From Neostapfia colusana (Eukaryota; Streptophyta; Magnoliopsida; Poales; Poaceae), in the NCBI GenBank assembly GCA_030760725.1, contig JASWHV010000016.1, positions 46,821,227 through 46,885,226 on the forward strand: DNA of 64,000 bases. Reading direction: 5' to 3'. Both the position numbers and the translations under genes were made by a program. Every line of letters begins with the position of its first letter. The stretch's first letter is position 1. Shown piece after piece: positions 30,743 to 43,100 of the stretch. The notes beneath the pieces are model-generated. The model worked only from the letters and a program-made list of their open reading frames with translations, was not told where the DNA came from and ran no database searches.

Positions 30743-33700
30743 TGCAACACCCCAAAATGTGGCAAAATATGAATTCAAATTTATTGGACGCCATGCATAT
30801 TGAAGGAAATTTCAAATTCAAACTGGAATTCAAATTTGAATCAAAAAACAAAAAAAAGAAAAAGGTAAGGAAAAAGAAAAACGGCCACTGGGCCGAAACC
30901 CACCTCAGCAGCCCGAGTCGGCCCAGCAGCCCGCAGTCGCTCCCCCCTCTCTCTCTGTCGTGCGGGGCCCGCCTATCGGCGCCTTCTTCTTCAACAGTTC
31001 GCCCTTTTCCCGCTCCGAGCAACCGCCGCGCGCCACCCGTCCAAAGTCGCCGCCTACACCCACGATCTGCGGCCCCTTTCGGTGCGGCACGAACTCCACT
31101 CGCCCCCGCCGCCCCCTCATCCATTTAAACACAGAGGCTGCACCCCCTTTCCTTCCTGTTCGACCCACTTGCATTCCCGGTGAGGACCGAGGCTCCCATC
31201 ACCGTTTTCTTTCGACCTTCATCCATTTTCTCCGATCTAACGTGTGTAGTGTGCTCTACCGCCGCTGGGGAGTCCCGCAGGTGAAGGAGACACTGTGTTC
31301 TGCGCTCTAGCAACAATTCCGGTGAGCACCGCCGAGCTTCCCCCTCGGACCTCATCGCCGACCGACTTCCAGGGCCTCCCAGCTCAAAAAAACCACCGAG
31401 GTGAGACCCCCTACTCCCCCTCCTCTGAATTGTGCAGAGAAAACGGTAGTCTAGGGCCGGTAGACGAGATTTCGGGAAATTCCAGCGAGATCGCCGCCTC
31501 CCGCCGCCGTGCGCCGCCAGGCAGCGCCGCCCGCACCTGGCCAGGCCGACGTGGCCCTCTGCGGCCCGTCCATTTAAATCGGGCGGATGAAAACATAAAC
31601 CCCGCGTACCCCTTCGCGATCTAATCTCGGCCCTTCATTTAAAATCCAACGGCCCACATCAGCCCCGCTTTATAAAGGCCAGGAATCTTGCGGGCAACCC
31701 CCTGGGGTTCTGAGGAAAAAGGATCTAGCCCCGGAAACTTCTGATCTAGCCCCTGGACCCTCAGAAATTCATGTAAATGCATTTAAAAATCAGTTTTAGC
31801 TCCTGGACTTAATAAAAATTAGGAAAACCTCCCTGTTTTGCACACATGAACCCCTGAAAATTTAGAAAATGAGAAATGGGGCCCCACTGCAGTGTGGATT
31901 TGCACATCAGCCCCTGAGGATTATCAATTTCAGGAATTTGAATATGTGAATAGGATCTAAATTCAAATAAGTGATTCAATCTATTATGTAATGATAATTC
32001 AAATCCCTTTTGCACCTGGAAAAGGGTTAGAATAAATTGAGGACTGATTTTAGGCTGAAATGAAATCTGACTAAGGGCTATTTACTTTTATTATTGCTGG
32101 AAATTCATTTTTAGGACAGAAATAATTCTGAAAAATAGATAAAAACAAATATAAATTGATCCCATCAGAGAGGAAGTCAAAATATATTTTGTTGGACATT
32201 TTAGATCAAATTATATTCTGTGTAGGTGACATGTCTTGCTATTTTAGTATTAAAGTTCACTTTTAGGTATGGAAAATAAATCTGAAAATATAGGAAAATA
32301 GGTATACATAATTAGAAAATGTCAAGTGAGGTCCCCACACTTAAAACTCAAGTTAAGAATAGTGTAGAAGGTCTAAAAACCGATTTGGAGTAGGAAATTA
32401 CCTTTCATGCAACTTTTGTGGCTAACAAGGTATTATCTAATATAGAAAATTTGTTCAACTTGGAAATTCATGTATAGTGTGCACTTAGAAATCTGAATAT
32501 TAAAATTAGAAATAATATACATGTTTAAAAGTGCATGTATGCCTAGAATCAACATATCTAGGATAAACACATAACTTAAATAGGTGTATGACTTTCATAT
32601 GTATGTATGTGTGGGTTGCATGAGTGGAAATGTGGACTATTGCTTATGGAATGTGCTTTCTTTTGTTATGTGTATGATGGCATGATTAGAACCAGCCCCA
32701 GAGCAGGTTCTCACTTTTCAAGATCAAGACTTCCCATTCCCGGAGCAGCAGGAAGAAGGAAAGTGTCCTTGACCACTTTGACCCTATACTAGGATGTGTA
32801 GTTAGAATTATTTGCATTGTCAATTGAAATATGGAACCCATGCTAGGAAGTTTCCCTAGATTTTCATTATCTTACTTCCTTGCAGCCAGGGTTGGGAGTG
32901 ATTTTATTTTGTCATTCATTTATAGTACTCATGCTTAGCCATGCTTAGAAAGGGACAAATGGGATATGAGGTCATCAACTTGATTATTTTACCCCTTGAA
33001 TGGAATATTATGGATTATGTAGAGGTAGGGATCTAGCCAAGTTGGACGCTTTGGTTGGTGATGTGTGCACGAAAACGGGTTTGTGTTTAGTGCTTGCCTG
33101 GATCCTAAGGACCGGTTCATGGAGCATGTAACCTGGCTTTACAGTGCCAACCACATGCTGAGATGGGGCAGCTTGGCCAATTAATTAGGTGCATCCCCAG
33201 CGTAGTGTGGGTGTTTGGATGGTGCGCGGAATAGGTGTCAGCTGGACTACCATATGATCCGCAAGGCTCAAGAGGGGGCCACTGCAGCGGGGTTGGAGGC
33301 TCTTGGATGCTGTTAGGGGTGAAACCTCAGTGGGCCCACACTCATCGGGAATCCTTTTGTAAAGGCCTCGTAGTGATCTCCTAGCTACACACCTCAGAAG
33401 TGTGAACGTGGTTCGCAGCCACTGGCAAAATGGAGGTTTCCTAGTCCACCCGGCAACGGGGGATGAAATCACTACATGTGGGTACAGTGGTGCAAACTCC
33501 ACAGAGTCAAAACTGTCATGACAGCCGTGCTCACGGTCAAGAGTGGCTTGTACTTATTCATGATTAGAGGATGATGAATTGGAAAGTTGAGGACGTTAAG
33601 CGGGGAGCTTAACATTGGAAATGATGTTATGGTTACATGATATTGATGATGGGTTAGGGGATTGGGACCATTTCACTTACGTAGTAATGTAGGTGCTTAA

Positions 33701-34162
33701 TAAGCTAAGGTATAGGGTGTTAATTGCGTAGTGCTTTTACCATGAGTTCAACCTCTCCTTGTTCTAGCCATGCATGAAATAACTTTCCCACACTTGCTGA
33801 GTACCAACGGTACTCAAGCTTGCTTTTATGTTGGTTTTAAATTGCTGCTCAAGCCAAGGAAATGACGTGGCGTACAACGATCAAGACTTTGGCCCCGAAG
33901 AAGGATTTTAGGTTCACGAAGTCCCCTGGGCAACGCCTGTGATGGAGCCCACAAGACTTATCTTCCGCTGTTGGTTTTATTCATATGTTGTGAACATATT
34001 ATCGTCCATCGTGACGTTATGTTATGTAAGACTTATTTATATTCAAACACTTGGCTTGTAATATAATAATGCTTCACTTTCTGTCATCGCATGTATGAGA
34101 AAATGATCCTGGCATACATGTGATAGTCACTCGGTCGTTCTTCGGAAAGACCGGGTGTGACA
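30743..34162 (+). repeat. 3' LTR of TekA-2 (3420 bp)
   Basis: Starts TGCAACACCCC (one change from TGTAAC) and ends GGGTGTGACA. It has the intact central palindrome CTGTCATGACAG at 33513-33524. Its copy of the candidate mini-gene keeps open exons (exon 0 to 31400, 32690-32758, 33853-33911), but both ends of the second intron are changed: donor GC to GA at 32759-32760, and the acceptor AG to AA at 33851-33852. Confidence 0.93.
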
Positions 34163-34167
34163 CTTAG
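34163..34167. repeat. Target-site duplication CTTAG, right copy
   Basis: Partner of 6054-6058. Confidence 0.92.
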
Positions 34168-34701
34168 CATGTCTACAAGAAGAGCACATAATTTCTTTGT
34201 CCCCTTTAAGTTTAGGCAGCCCACGTATGCGATCAAGAGCACTAACACGCGTGAGATGATCAAAGCCTATGTGACCAAGTCTACGATTCCAAAATATAAA
34301 TCTTTGGAATCATTTGCAACTAGACATCTATGCTTAGAGGAAGACATATCAAAATCAGCTTTAAAAAATCTTCCAAACCGAGGCATGTTAAAAATAAGGT
34401 CACTATTTGAACCTACAACTTTGCAGCAGTTTTTATTGAAAATAATTTCCAGATTTTCATCTAGCAATTGTGAAACAGAAAGCAAGTTGTATTTCAAATT
34501 TTTGACAAGTGCCACATCCTTCAAAGTGTAGTGATCATTTACTCTAACTGAACCCTTAGCAATTATAGGAGTTGAAGAATTATCGGCAAAAGTAACATCC
34601 TCTACACGTGACACAAAAGAGAGAGAGGAGAACCATTCTTTGTTACCGTTCATGTGGCGTGAGCAACCTGAATCCACAATCCAAATGTTCTCCTTCCTCA
34701 A
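34168..34701 (-). pseudogene. pol: Sire protease and pre-integrase region
   Basis: The minus-strand frame from 34701 begins near WIVDSGCSRHMNG, the aspartic-protease DSG motif in its usual copia context, and reads on to a stop at 34267-34269. Beyond it the pre-integrase part continues out of frame to the TekA-2 insertion. It is in a different frame from the gag part upstream, so a frameshift lies between 34701 and 34880. Confidence 0.82.
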
Positions 34702-34879
34702 GCGTGTAACCTACATAGAAGCACAATACGTCGATGACTCAATACTGGCGTTAGTTAAAAGACATTTAGGAATCCAGTACTAAGTCACACGATGTCCAGC
34801 AGGAATAACATGCGAAAGCTGAGATAAAACAGCAGGTTTATGAGTCAAAGTTTGAGATTTTTTGTTCTTAACTACTGAC

Positions 34880-35968
34880 CTATGAGGTGTTACTTGTGTA
34901 GCATGAAAAATCAGTAGCTCCGGAGGCAAAAACAGAACGTCCGGAGGCAAAAACAGAAGCTCCGGAGGCAAAAACTGAAGCTCCGGAGGTAAACTTTGAA
35001 TATTTCTGACTCATAACAGCAGGTTGCATGTTCCTGACATTCGGTTTAGTATGTGCAGCAAATTTTGCATGAGAGTTATAAGATCTAGCTTGCATTCTTT
35101 CCTTTTTATATTGTTTAGCTAGCCTATAACAAAAATCTATGACATGACCATCTCTACCACAATAGGTACAATGAAATTTAACTTTGTGTTCACGTCTAGA
35201 TGAGCATGCAGTATACTTATTTGAACCCGAATGTGACAACACTCCTGCAGATTTAAAAACCACTTCTTTTTGTTTAGGAGCTCTTTGAATCAAACCACTT
35301 CCTAATAATTTTACAATTTTAGGTGGATGTTCCTTAGCATGAGCATGTGAATCAAAACCTAAACCAGTTTTATCATTGCAAGACTTGGAAGAATTCAGCA
35401 GCAAGTTTAGGTTCTTATTCCCATTACAAAACCGATCTAATGTCTTATGCATGTTATCAAGTTTATTTAATAGATCAAGGCAATTTTCACATGAAGTTTT
35501 TCCTTTTAATTTGCAATTGGAACAATATTTAACTTCATTAGAACGTAAAGCATTGTTCAATATAAAAATTTCTTTCATTGCATCTTGTAGTTTCTTATCA
35601 AGATCATCGCAAGTAGAACAATGCAAATCAATTGTAGAACAACAAGCATCTTTCAAGTTTTTATCATTAAGTGGAGCAAGCTTTTTGTTCTTTTCGATTT
35701 CAAGTTCAAGTTTATCAAGTGTGGAGGTGTGTGCACTTCTTAGAGAGGACAATTGTTCATATATTAAATCACATGAGGAACAAGAATCATCACTAGGAAT
35801 CAAGGATTTTAAACGATTAATTTCAGATTCTAGTGAATCAATTTTAACAGCATTATCCCTAAGCTTTTTGTCCTTTTTCTTAACAATAATAGTGGCACGA
35901 GAAATAGCATCACACATTTCTTCGCAAGTAGGATATACCTCTTCGTTGTCACTGTTTTGTTCTGCATC
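34880..35968 (-). pseudogene. Sire gag-pol linker with second zinc knuckle and coiled coil
   Basis: Same frame as gag but separated from it by a TAG at 35969-35971. Acidic, Lys- and Leu-rich segments (KKKDKKLRDNAVKIDSLESE; LDKLELEIEKNKKL) look coiled coil. Two CxxC pairs precede a knuckle CTYCGRDGHVIDFC, followed by basic residues. The end has four heptapeptide repeats (SGASVFA type). Frame ends TAG at 34880-34882. Confidence 0.75.
34918..34990. repeat. 21-bp tandem repeat in Sire coding region
   Basis: Four units of about 21 bp beginning CCGGAGG(C/T)AAA. On the minus strand they encode the heptapeptide S-G-A/R-S-V-F-A repeatedly. The unit length is a multiple of three, so copy number can change without breaking the frame. 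Confidence 0.8.
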
Positions 35969-37055
35969 CTACATACTTGATTTTGATTTGCCCGCCATGA
36001 AGCACAAGTTTGCCAGATCATCTTCATCTTCATCACTTCCAATGTCTACATCACTCGAGCCAAGTTCTTGAAGTGCGGTGATGAAACTGTTTATCAGTTT
36101 GCGTTCTATAAAACCCTTCTTTTTCTTGTTGGTGTTGCCAAAAGAGGACTTGACTTTATTCTGCTTTTCATCATGGTTAGAAGGACCTGAAAGGTTAGGG
36201 CAATCTGTACGAAAGTGTCCTGTATTACCACATTCAAAGCATCGTTGAGGTCCGGAGTTTCCACTCCTTCTAGTTCTCACATTTTGCAATGCTTTTGAGA
36301 ACCTAGTAGAAAGAAGTACTAGCTCCTCCTCTGGAAACTCCTCAATCTGTTCCAGGGTTAGTGAAGACAGCAAAGCAAGTGTATTGCTAGATGATTGGCC
36401 GGAGCTAGGCATATCATGTTGTGAGACAAATGCAATAGTCTTATTTTGGTTCTTACGTGATATAATGTCAATTTCATGAGTTTTTAGCTTAGAATAAAGC
36501 ACATCTAATGTAAGAGTACTCATGACAGTGGATTCACGTATGGATGTTACTTTCATCTCCCAAATTGACATGTCTAATGCACTTAGTAATTTCCTAGCAT
36601 TTTCAGCATCTGAAAAATTGACATTGACGCTACGCAAGTTGCTGAGAATTTTATTAAAGCGAGCAAAGAGTTCATCAATGGACTCACCGGGTTGCATCTC
36701 AAAACACATGTATTCTTTCTTGAACATATCCTGTCTTACCTCCTTGATCGTGTTGGATCCTTCGTGGTAGTCACAAAAGTGCTCTCCACACATCGTACGC
36801 CGATCGGAGGTGTGCAACACGGTCGAAGTCGCTCTGAGTTAGTCCTTGTATGATCAAATTCCGAGCCTTGTTGTTGTTGTCGACATCTCTCATGTTTGTA
36901 TCTGTGACTTGATCGTTTGAAGGCACATCGTAAGGCTTGTACACCTTTTCCCATAATGCAAAGCCTTGCGCCAGGATGAAAGCTTCCATGCATGCCTTCC
37001 AAACCTGAAAATCAATACCACTAAACACACAAGGTTTGGCGGAGTATTTCTCCAT
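35969..37055 (-). pseudogene. gag: Sire gag (nucleocapsid)
   Basis: Likely ATG at 37055 (MEKYSAKPCVFSG); the open frame reaches back to 37127 in the LTR. The order matches copia gag: VWKACMEAFILAQG, NNKARNLIIQGL, then IKEVRQDMFKKEYMCFEM and the knuckle CFECGNTGHFRTDC. One extra base in a T-run (plus 36774-36778) shifts the frame between AYDVWRAL and the following CDYHEGSN. A short acidic region (DVDIGSDEDEDD) ends it. Confidence 0.85.
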
Positions 37056-37102
37056 GATGATTAGTCGAAACACGTGTAAATCACAAAGATTAGAGCAACC
37101 TG

Positions 37103-37114
37103 GCTCTGATACCA
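37103..37114 (-). other. Primer-binding site of Sire
   Basis: The minus strand reads TGGTATCAGAGC 2 nt inside the LTR end, the initiator tRNA-Met complement. Confidence 0.9.
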
Positions 37115-37116
37115 AT

Positions 37117-38829
37117 TGTATGATCAAAGTACACGTGTAAAGCTACCAGAGGGGGGGTGAATGGTAGATAAAAACTTTTCAGCGGAAGCAACAAAACACC
37201 CCTCAGCAGAAAACCGATCTGTTAAAGAAACCGTGTGTGTGACTAATCTAAACGTGTTCAACTGTGACAAAAATAGTATATATTGTAGAGAATCAAGTCA
37301 CAAAGACGTCACAACAAGAATCATGAAAATCCGTTGAGAGAAACTCATGTTACGATCGAAAGATCGAACAAAGGTCAATCTGTCCTACGCGAGAAAAACA
37401 GTTCTGGAATACTGTAAAGAAACTCGTGTACATCAGAAACCATAAATTTAATGACCATTAAATTTTCACAGATGATAGATAATCAAGTTGTGAAGACAAA
37501 CCAAAAAATCACATCAATTGGATCTGTAAAGCTCGAGTTATGATAAAACCACCGAAGCAAGGTAGTGCTGAACAGAAACTCGACGAGAAAAACTTGTCTG
37601 AAACAAGTCAGACGAACAAGGCACAAAAGTGCCTTTAGAATACGAATTTTATTTATCAAAACACAATAGGAACAGCCCCAAAGTCGTGCCCCACGAGCTC
37701 TGGCCTCCCTTGCTTATATAACCAGCCCGAAGGCCAACTCAACTCAAACTAGGTCTCCTACTCCTACTTGGATTCAAATTGTAACTTTCCAATACTGCTT
37801 AGGACTCTTCTATATGCAGATAGAAGCAATCTTAAAACTTCCAAACACCTTAGGAACGTATCCAAAATTCCTAAAATAACTCAAATTCGTGACCCACATG
37901 AAATCCTATCATAACCAGCTCAAAACTTTCCATATTTGAGTCAAACACGACTCAGCCGCAGCCTGAGTCCATAACCTAGTCGGTTGGACCTTTCTGACCA
38001 ATTCTTTACGTCCACATCTCTTCATCATGCCTTGGAACCATGCAGACACGTCCATGCACTCCTTGCACACGTGCAAACATCTTCCAACGACGTCCAAGAT
38101 ACCTTCATATGCATTGTTCTTGATTCAAACATACTGCGCAACCTCCCGATCAACTCAACCACAATTCCTCCCGAACTTGTTTGTTGAACCTCATCTTCTC
38201 TCTAAGACTAGTTCGATGGATCCCGTCACCAGCCATGTCTTGAACTCAAGCAACACCTGCACATGAATAAACAACTAATACTTCCGAGCACAAGTCCTCG
38301 ACTTGACTCTCGTTAGTTCTGAAACTACAACATCTTACGTGAGCACCTCACATAAGCATGTTGTAAACCATAGAAAAATGATATCAGCCATAACCACCAA
38401 AACACACCAAAAACTTAGTAAAATTATACTAAGCAAACTTTCCATAAGAGTAAAGCAAGTTCGAAACATTGCAAGTTAAAAGCAGAACCATTGCAATCAA
38501 GCTCCGAACCTAACCAAAGCTAACCGGACCTTGAACCGGAGCTTACCAAAGCTAGTCGGACCCAGCGCCGGAGCTTACTAAAGCTTAGTCGGACCTAGCA
38601 CGGAACTTACGAAAGCTAGTCGGACTTAGCCAAAATAAGTCAGACCTAGACAAAGCAAGTCGGACCTTACGTCGGACCTTGCCGGAGCTACCCAAAACAA
38701 GTCGGACCTATCGTCGGACCTTGCAGGAGCTCGGACCTAGAGTCAGACCTTGTTAAAAAGGTGTTTTGGTAGTATTCAAAACTTTTATCGTCAAAGCCAA
38801 TGTATTCAGCACACATAGGTCTCACAACA
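37117..38829 (-). repeat. 5' LTR of Sire (1713 bp)
   Basis: The minus strand starts TGTTGTGAGACC and ends ...GATCATACA. A TATA box (TATATAAGC on the minus strand, plus 37712-37720) fits the promoter position. The stretch 38500-38760 has short imperfect repeats of GTCGGAC(C/T)TAG and GGAGCT. No gene is seen. Confidence 0.85.
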
Positions 38830-39757
38830 CCGGCGGTTGTGTACTGGTATAATGAAGGTTCTGCAGTCGCCGACGGGTGACGAAATCACAAACTTGTGGG
38901 TAAAGTGGTGCCACCTCTGCAGAGTGTAAAACTATCATGATAGCTGAGCTTACGGTCACAAGCGCCTGGACAACTCACATGATTAGATGGGATGGTTATT
39001 GGGATGGTATTTGGTTTGGTTTGGTCTTTGGATTTGGTTTTCGGGACTGTTGAGTCCGGGTAATGAGATTGGTTGCATGACTGTTGAGTCATAGCAATGA
39101 AATTTTGTCTCGGTTATGAGACGGAATCGAATATGAGATGAAATGGTAGTGAATACGAGATGGTATTCATGAGCATGGGAAAAAGTTGAGAAAGATTAAT
39201 GTCTCGTTGAGACATGGAGAGTGATGAAACATGATGGAGGTATGTTGATGTTTTTAATATGTTGGGCTTACATCACTTAAAGCTAGTTGCTGTTTTTACC
39301 ATGTTTTGTGAAATAAACTTTGCTTTCTGCAATGAGCCTTTTTATACCTACCTTGTTGAAAGCTACATGTCGTACTTCCCGCACTTGCTGAGTACGTCAT
39401 GTACTCATCCTTGCATTATCATACATCATCAGCAACAGGAGAGGAATACTTTGAAGATCATGTGGAGTATTAGGCGTGAGATCCACCATCAACCTTGCCT
39501 GTGGAGTAGGAGATGGAACCGCTGCTGCTGCTTAGTTGCTTCCGCAATAGTTAGAAGACTTCCGCTGCTAGAATAGATTAGAGACTTCCGCTGCAATAAA
39601 GATTGATGTAATAAAGCACTTGAACATATTCATTTGTGGTTATATATATTCTGAATTCAGTTTGTGGATTAAATGTGTCTGTGTGATGAACATCCTGGGC
39701 ACACATACGCATCAGTCTCAGTTCCGAGAGGTTTTCTCTCAGAACAGGGGCGTCACA
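38830..39757 (+). repeat. TekE-1: 3' part of a plus-oriented TekE LTR
   Basis: Aligns with the last 930 bp or so of the TekE-3 LTR and ends GGGCGTCACA. Its 5' part was separated by the Sire insertion and lies outside the window. It has the palindromes CTCTGCAGAG (38915-38924) and CTATCATGATAG (38932-38943), and an exon-2-like open stretch with stop TAG near 39470. Confidence 0.85.
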
Positions 39758-40127
39758 AAGGTGGATGGGCTATATATATATATATATATTAGCCTATATG
39801 AGGATGTGAACAAGTGCCGAAGCATCTCACATCTCCCTACTATGTGTGGATATGGACAACGCTGAAACGTCCCACAACTCACACTAAGCACACAAGCACA
39901 ACAATCATCACAAAAGTTTCAGACAACTCCTATCCAAGCTTATTCAATGGGGGTCCTATGTGGTTTCAATCTATGACTTCTCCTAGGCTTGCATCCTATA
40001 GTCAAGGTGGTTTTGATGCCAATCTATGCATTCTAGGCTTGCATCTTATGGTCATAGTGGATCTAATGCTAATCTGGGACCTATCTAGGCGTGTGTCCTA
40101 TGATCAACTGTGGCTCTGATACCAATC
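39758..40127 (-). other. Leader of TekE-2 with primer site
   Basis: Matches the region between gag and LTR in TekE-4 (61430-61792). The minus strand has TGGTATCAGAGC at 40113-40124. A (TA)n run lies at 39771-39788. No coding sequence; gag-pol of TekE-2 must continue left of TekE-1, outside the window. Confidence 0.8.
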
Positions 40128-43100
40128 TGTGACGCCCCGGTTCGTGAGGAACCTGGACTGATGCGTATGTGTGCCCAGGATGTTCATCACACATACACAT
40201 ATAATCTACAAACTGAATTTCAGAATAATACCACAAATAACAGGGTTTTATTACAATGTCTCATGAGTCTCAGACTCATTCTAGCGGCGGAAGTCTTATC
40301 TTAGTAGCGGAAGTTTTATTCTAGCAACGGAAGTCTTTATTCTATTGCGGAAGCAAACTAAGCAGCAGCAGCGGCTCCAGCTCCTACTCCACAGGCAAGG
40401 TTGATTGTGGATCTCACACCTAATACTCCACATGCTCTTCAAAATGCTCCTCTCCTGTTGCTGATGATTTACGATAATGCAAGGGTGAGTATATGACGTA
40501 CTCAGCAAGTGCGGGAAATATGACATGTAGCTTACAACAAGGTAGGTATAAATAGGCTCATTGCAGAAAGCAAATTTTATTTCATAACACATGATAAAAA
40601 CAGCAACCAGCTTTATGTGAATTTAATCCCAACATCAACATACCTCCATCATGTCACATCCCTTTCCATGTCTCTTCCATACATTTATCTTTCTCAACTT
40701 TTCTCATGCTCATGAATACCCTCTTGTATTCGCTACCATCTCATCTCATATTCAATTTCGTCTCATAACCGAGACCAAATCTCATTGTTTCCACTCAACA
40801 GTCCAAAACCATTCTCATTACCAGGACTCAACAGTCCCGAAACCAATTCCAAAGACCAAACCATAACCAAACCAAATACCATCCAAAAAAACCATCCCAA
40901 TAACCATCCCATCTAATCATGTGAGTTGTCCAGGCGCTTGTGACCGTAAGCTCGGCTATCATGATAGTTTTACACTCTGCAGAGGTAGCACCACTTTACA
41001 AACAAGTTTGTGATTTCGTCACCCGTCGGCTACTGCAGAACCTCCATTATACCAATACACAACCGTCGGTGTATGGTCAAGAGATCACAAAATAGCCTTT
41101 ACAAAGGGGCTACTAGATGTATGGACTCACTAAGGTTTCACCGGCAGGCTAGAATCTCCAATTCTCCCACCTACGGGCCCCGTCTTGTGCCATGCAGTTC
41201 CCAGGGCAGTCCTCACTCGACTCCCATTCCCCGCGCCTTCCACGGTCCATAACAATCTAGTAACTTACCTAATTAGTCAGCTAAGCCGCACCCATATTTG
41301 GCCTTGTGGTGGCACTGTTATCCTTGCATGGCTGGCATGAACCGGTCCTTAGATCTACGGCAAGTAAACCACCATCGCATTCTACCACATCCACACAACC
41401 ATGCTTGCCTAGATCTCCCTCTGATTCATGTTCATCAACAACATACATTTCTCATTATTCATACGAGTGCAGTTAGCTAGACACATCTATCTCGCTTCCC
41501 GTATCCCATGGACTCAGCGAATCAAAAAGCAAAAACGCCCATACCAGACTCATTAACTTTCCCAGCAACAAGGGTGGTTAACAAAACTAGTAAACCCCTA
41601 TGAAAGGGTTTCCCATCAAGTTGACTCAAGCATACACAGTTTTCGCAAACAAAAGAGTTTCTAAAACAAGGGATCAATATGGTCAAGGAGCACTTGCCTT
41701 GTTCTTGCGGTTTCTATTGCTCTTGGATCTCGAAGTCTTGGTTCTGAAATCCTTCTTAGATAGCTCCCTTAGCTTGTCCTTCTACTTACGATCGCGCACA
41801 TACAAGATTCACAGCAATCAATTATCATGCACAAACTTTACTCAAGATGAAATGATGCATATGCATTATGATTCTATGGTGTTGTTTTATTAGATCAGTT
41901 TGTATGTGTTCTTGCATAGCTTGCATGGGTTTGCATGGCGTTTTACGATGAACAGAGGTGTAAGGATCAAATGTGGACGTGGCGATGATCTCGTCTCGAG
42001 ATCTAGATCAAACCGATCAACTCGTGACTTGTCCACATGAAAAGCTTCTGTTCGAAGGAATCAAAGAAACAGATGCGAAGAAAACCGCGATGATGTCGTA
42101 AGGTGGTAATAGAGACCTACCTTACTTCCTTCGGGTCCTCCCTCCAGCAAAACAGATCATCGGCTCTCCTCCGACGATTGTGACGGTGCTTGTCGGCGGC
42201 TCTCCAGCGACTAAACTTCGGTGAAGGGTTAGCTCGGCGAGTTGGGGCTAGGGCTCCAAGTCGTCGACTCGGGAGGTGGAAATAAGTACGTGGTTGCAGC
42301 CAAAGTTTTTCGGTCTTATTTATAAGAGGAAAACGAAGAGTCCTACTCTGATCGGAATTCGTATAAGAGTCCTATTCAAATTGTTTTTGGGTCTTAACAA
42401 CTTATCTTCATTTGATTTGGTGCAGTAGCAACGTGGAATTCGTGTTGGTTTCCTTCCGTGTCGGTATTCCCGCGCGTACAGAAGAAAAACCACTTCAGAT
42501 CTCGTCACCTAGGCGGTGATGAGCTCCGGAGGCTCCACGTGTCCAGCGGAGGCCGGGCCTCCCTTTTCCGCAGAGGCGGGCTCCAGTTGTGTCGCGTGTC
42601 AGGCGGGCGAGACCTCCCTCTCCTCAGAGGCGAGCTCTACATGCGCCATGTGTCCTGGCAGGTCGGGACCTCCCACTCCCTCAGAGGTGAGCTCCGCGTG
42701 TCCCACGTGTCTGATGGGTCGGGACCTCCCCTCTCTCTAGAGACGAGCTCCTCGTACGCCACGTGTCAGTTCCAGACCTCCCCTATCTTCGAATGACTCC
42801 GAGTTGCCATGTGTCAATTCCGGACCTCCCCTCTCTTCGGAGGTGAGCTCCGATAGTACCACATGTCCGTTCTGGACCTCACCTCTCTTCGGACGTGAGC
42901 TCCGAGAATGCCATGTGTCAAGTAGTGCCAATCTTCCTTACTTCTCGGAGGCGAACTCCGAGGTCGACACGTGTCCGTCAGAGTCGGACCTCCCGGAGGT
43001 GGGCTCCGGAGGTGACACGTGTCAAGTACGACCGGACCTCCGGGAGGTAAGCTCTGAGTGCGACACGTGTCCAATACTGTCGGACCTCTTGGAGATGAGC

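Larger units (their letters stand above)
6059..34162 (+). mobile_element. TekA-2: Tekay-type element, split by TekB
   Basis: The two LTRs (6059-9477, 30743-34162) are flanked by CTTAG. Without TekB (14513-29942, which includes one TSD copy) the element is about 12.7 kb. Order: LTR, decayed primer site, extra upstream ORF, gag-pol with many stops, polypurine tract, LTR. The LTRs differ by a few percent in the stretches I compared by eye, so it is much older than TekB. The gene order and the chromodomain mark it as a chromovirus; it is no longer able to code. Confidence 0.93.
34163..38829 (-). mobile_element. Sire: Sirevirus-like copia element, 5' half
   Basis: Read on the minus strand: LTR 38829-37117, primer site, gag with one zinc knuckle and a second knuckle further on, protease, pre-integrase region, continuing at 6058. 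Integrase precedes RT, so it is Ty1/copia. Gag size, the second knuckle (CTYCGRDGHVIDFC) and the iMet primer site suggest the SIRE/Maximus lineage. It inserted into the TekE-1 LTR. Confidence 0.88.

Noticed and set aside
30508..31128. 206-codon frame and its antisense 196-codon partner across the TekA-2 pol end and LTR
   Set aside because: It reads the chromodomain region in a wrong frame and runs into the LTR; the real frame is 30303-30698.
35376..36071. 231-codon plus-strand frame
   Set aside because: Antisense shadow of the Sire gag-linker region; the minus strand carries the zinc-knuckle motifs.
39771..39790. (TA)n run as a possible promoter
   Set aside because: Simple repeat expanded from the shorter TATATATATTAG seen in TekE-4; its position in the leader does not fit a promoter.
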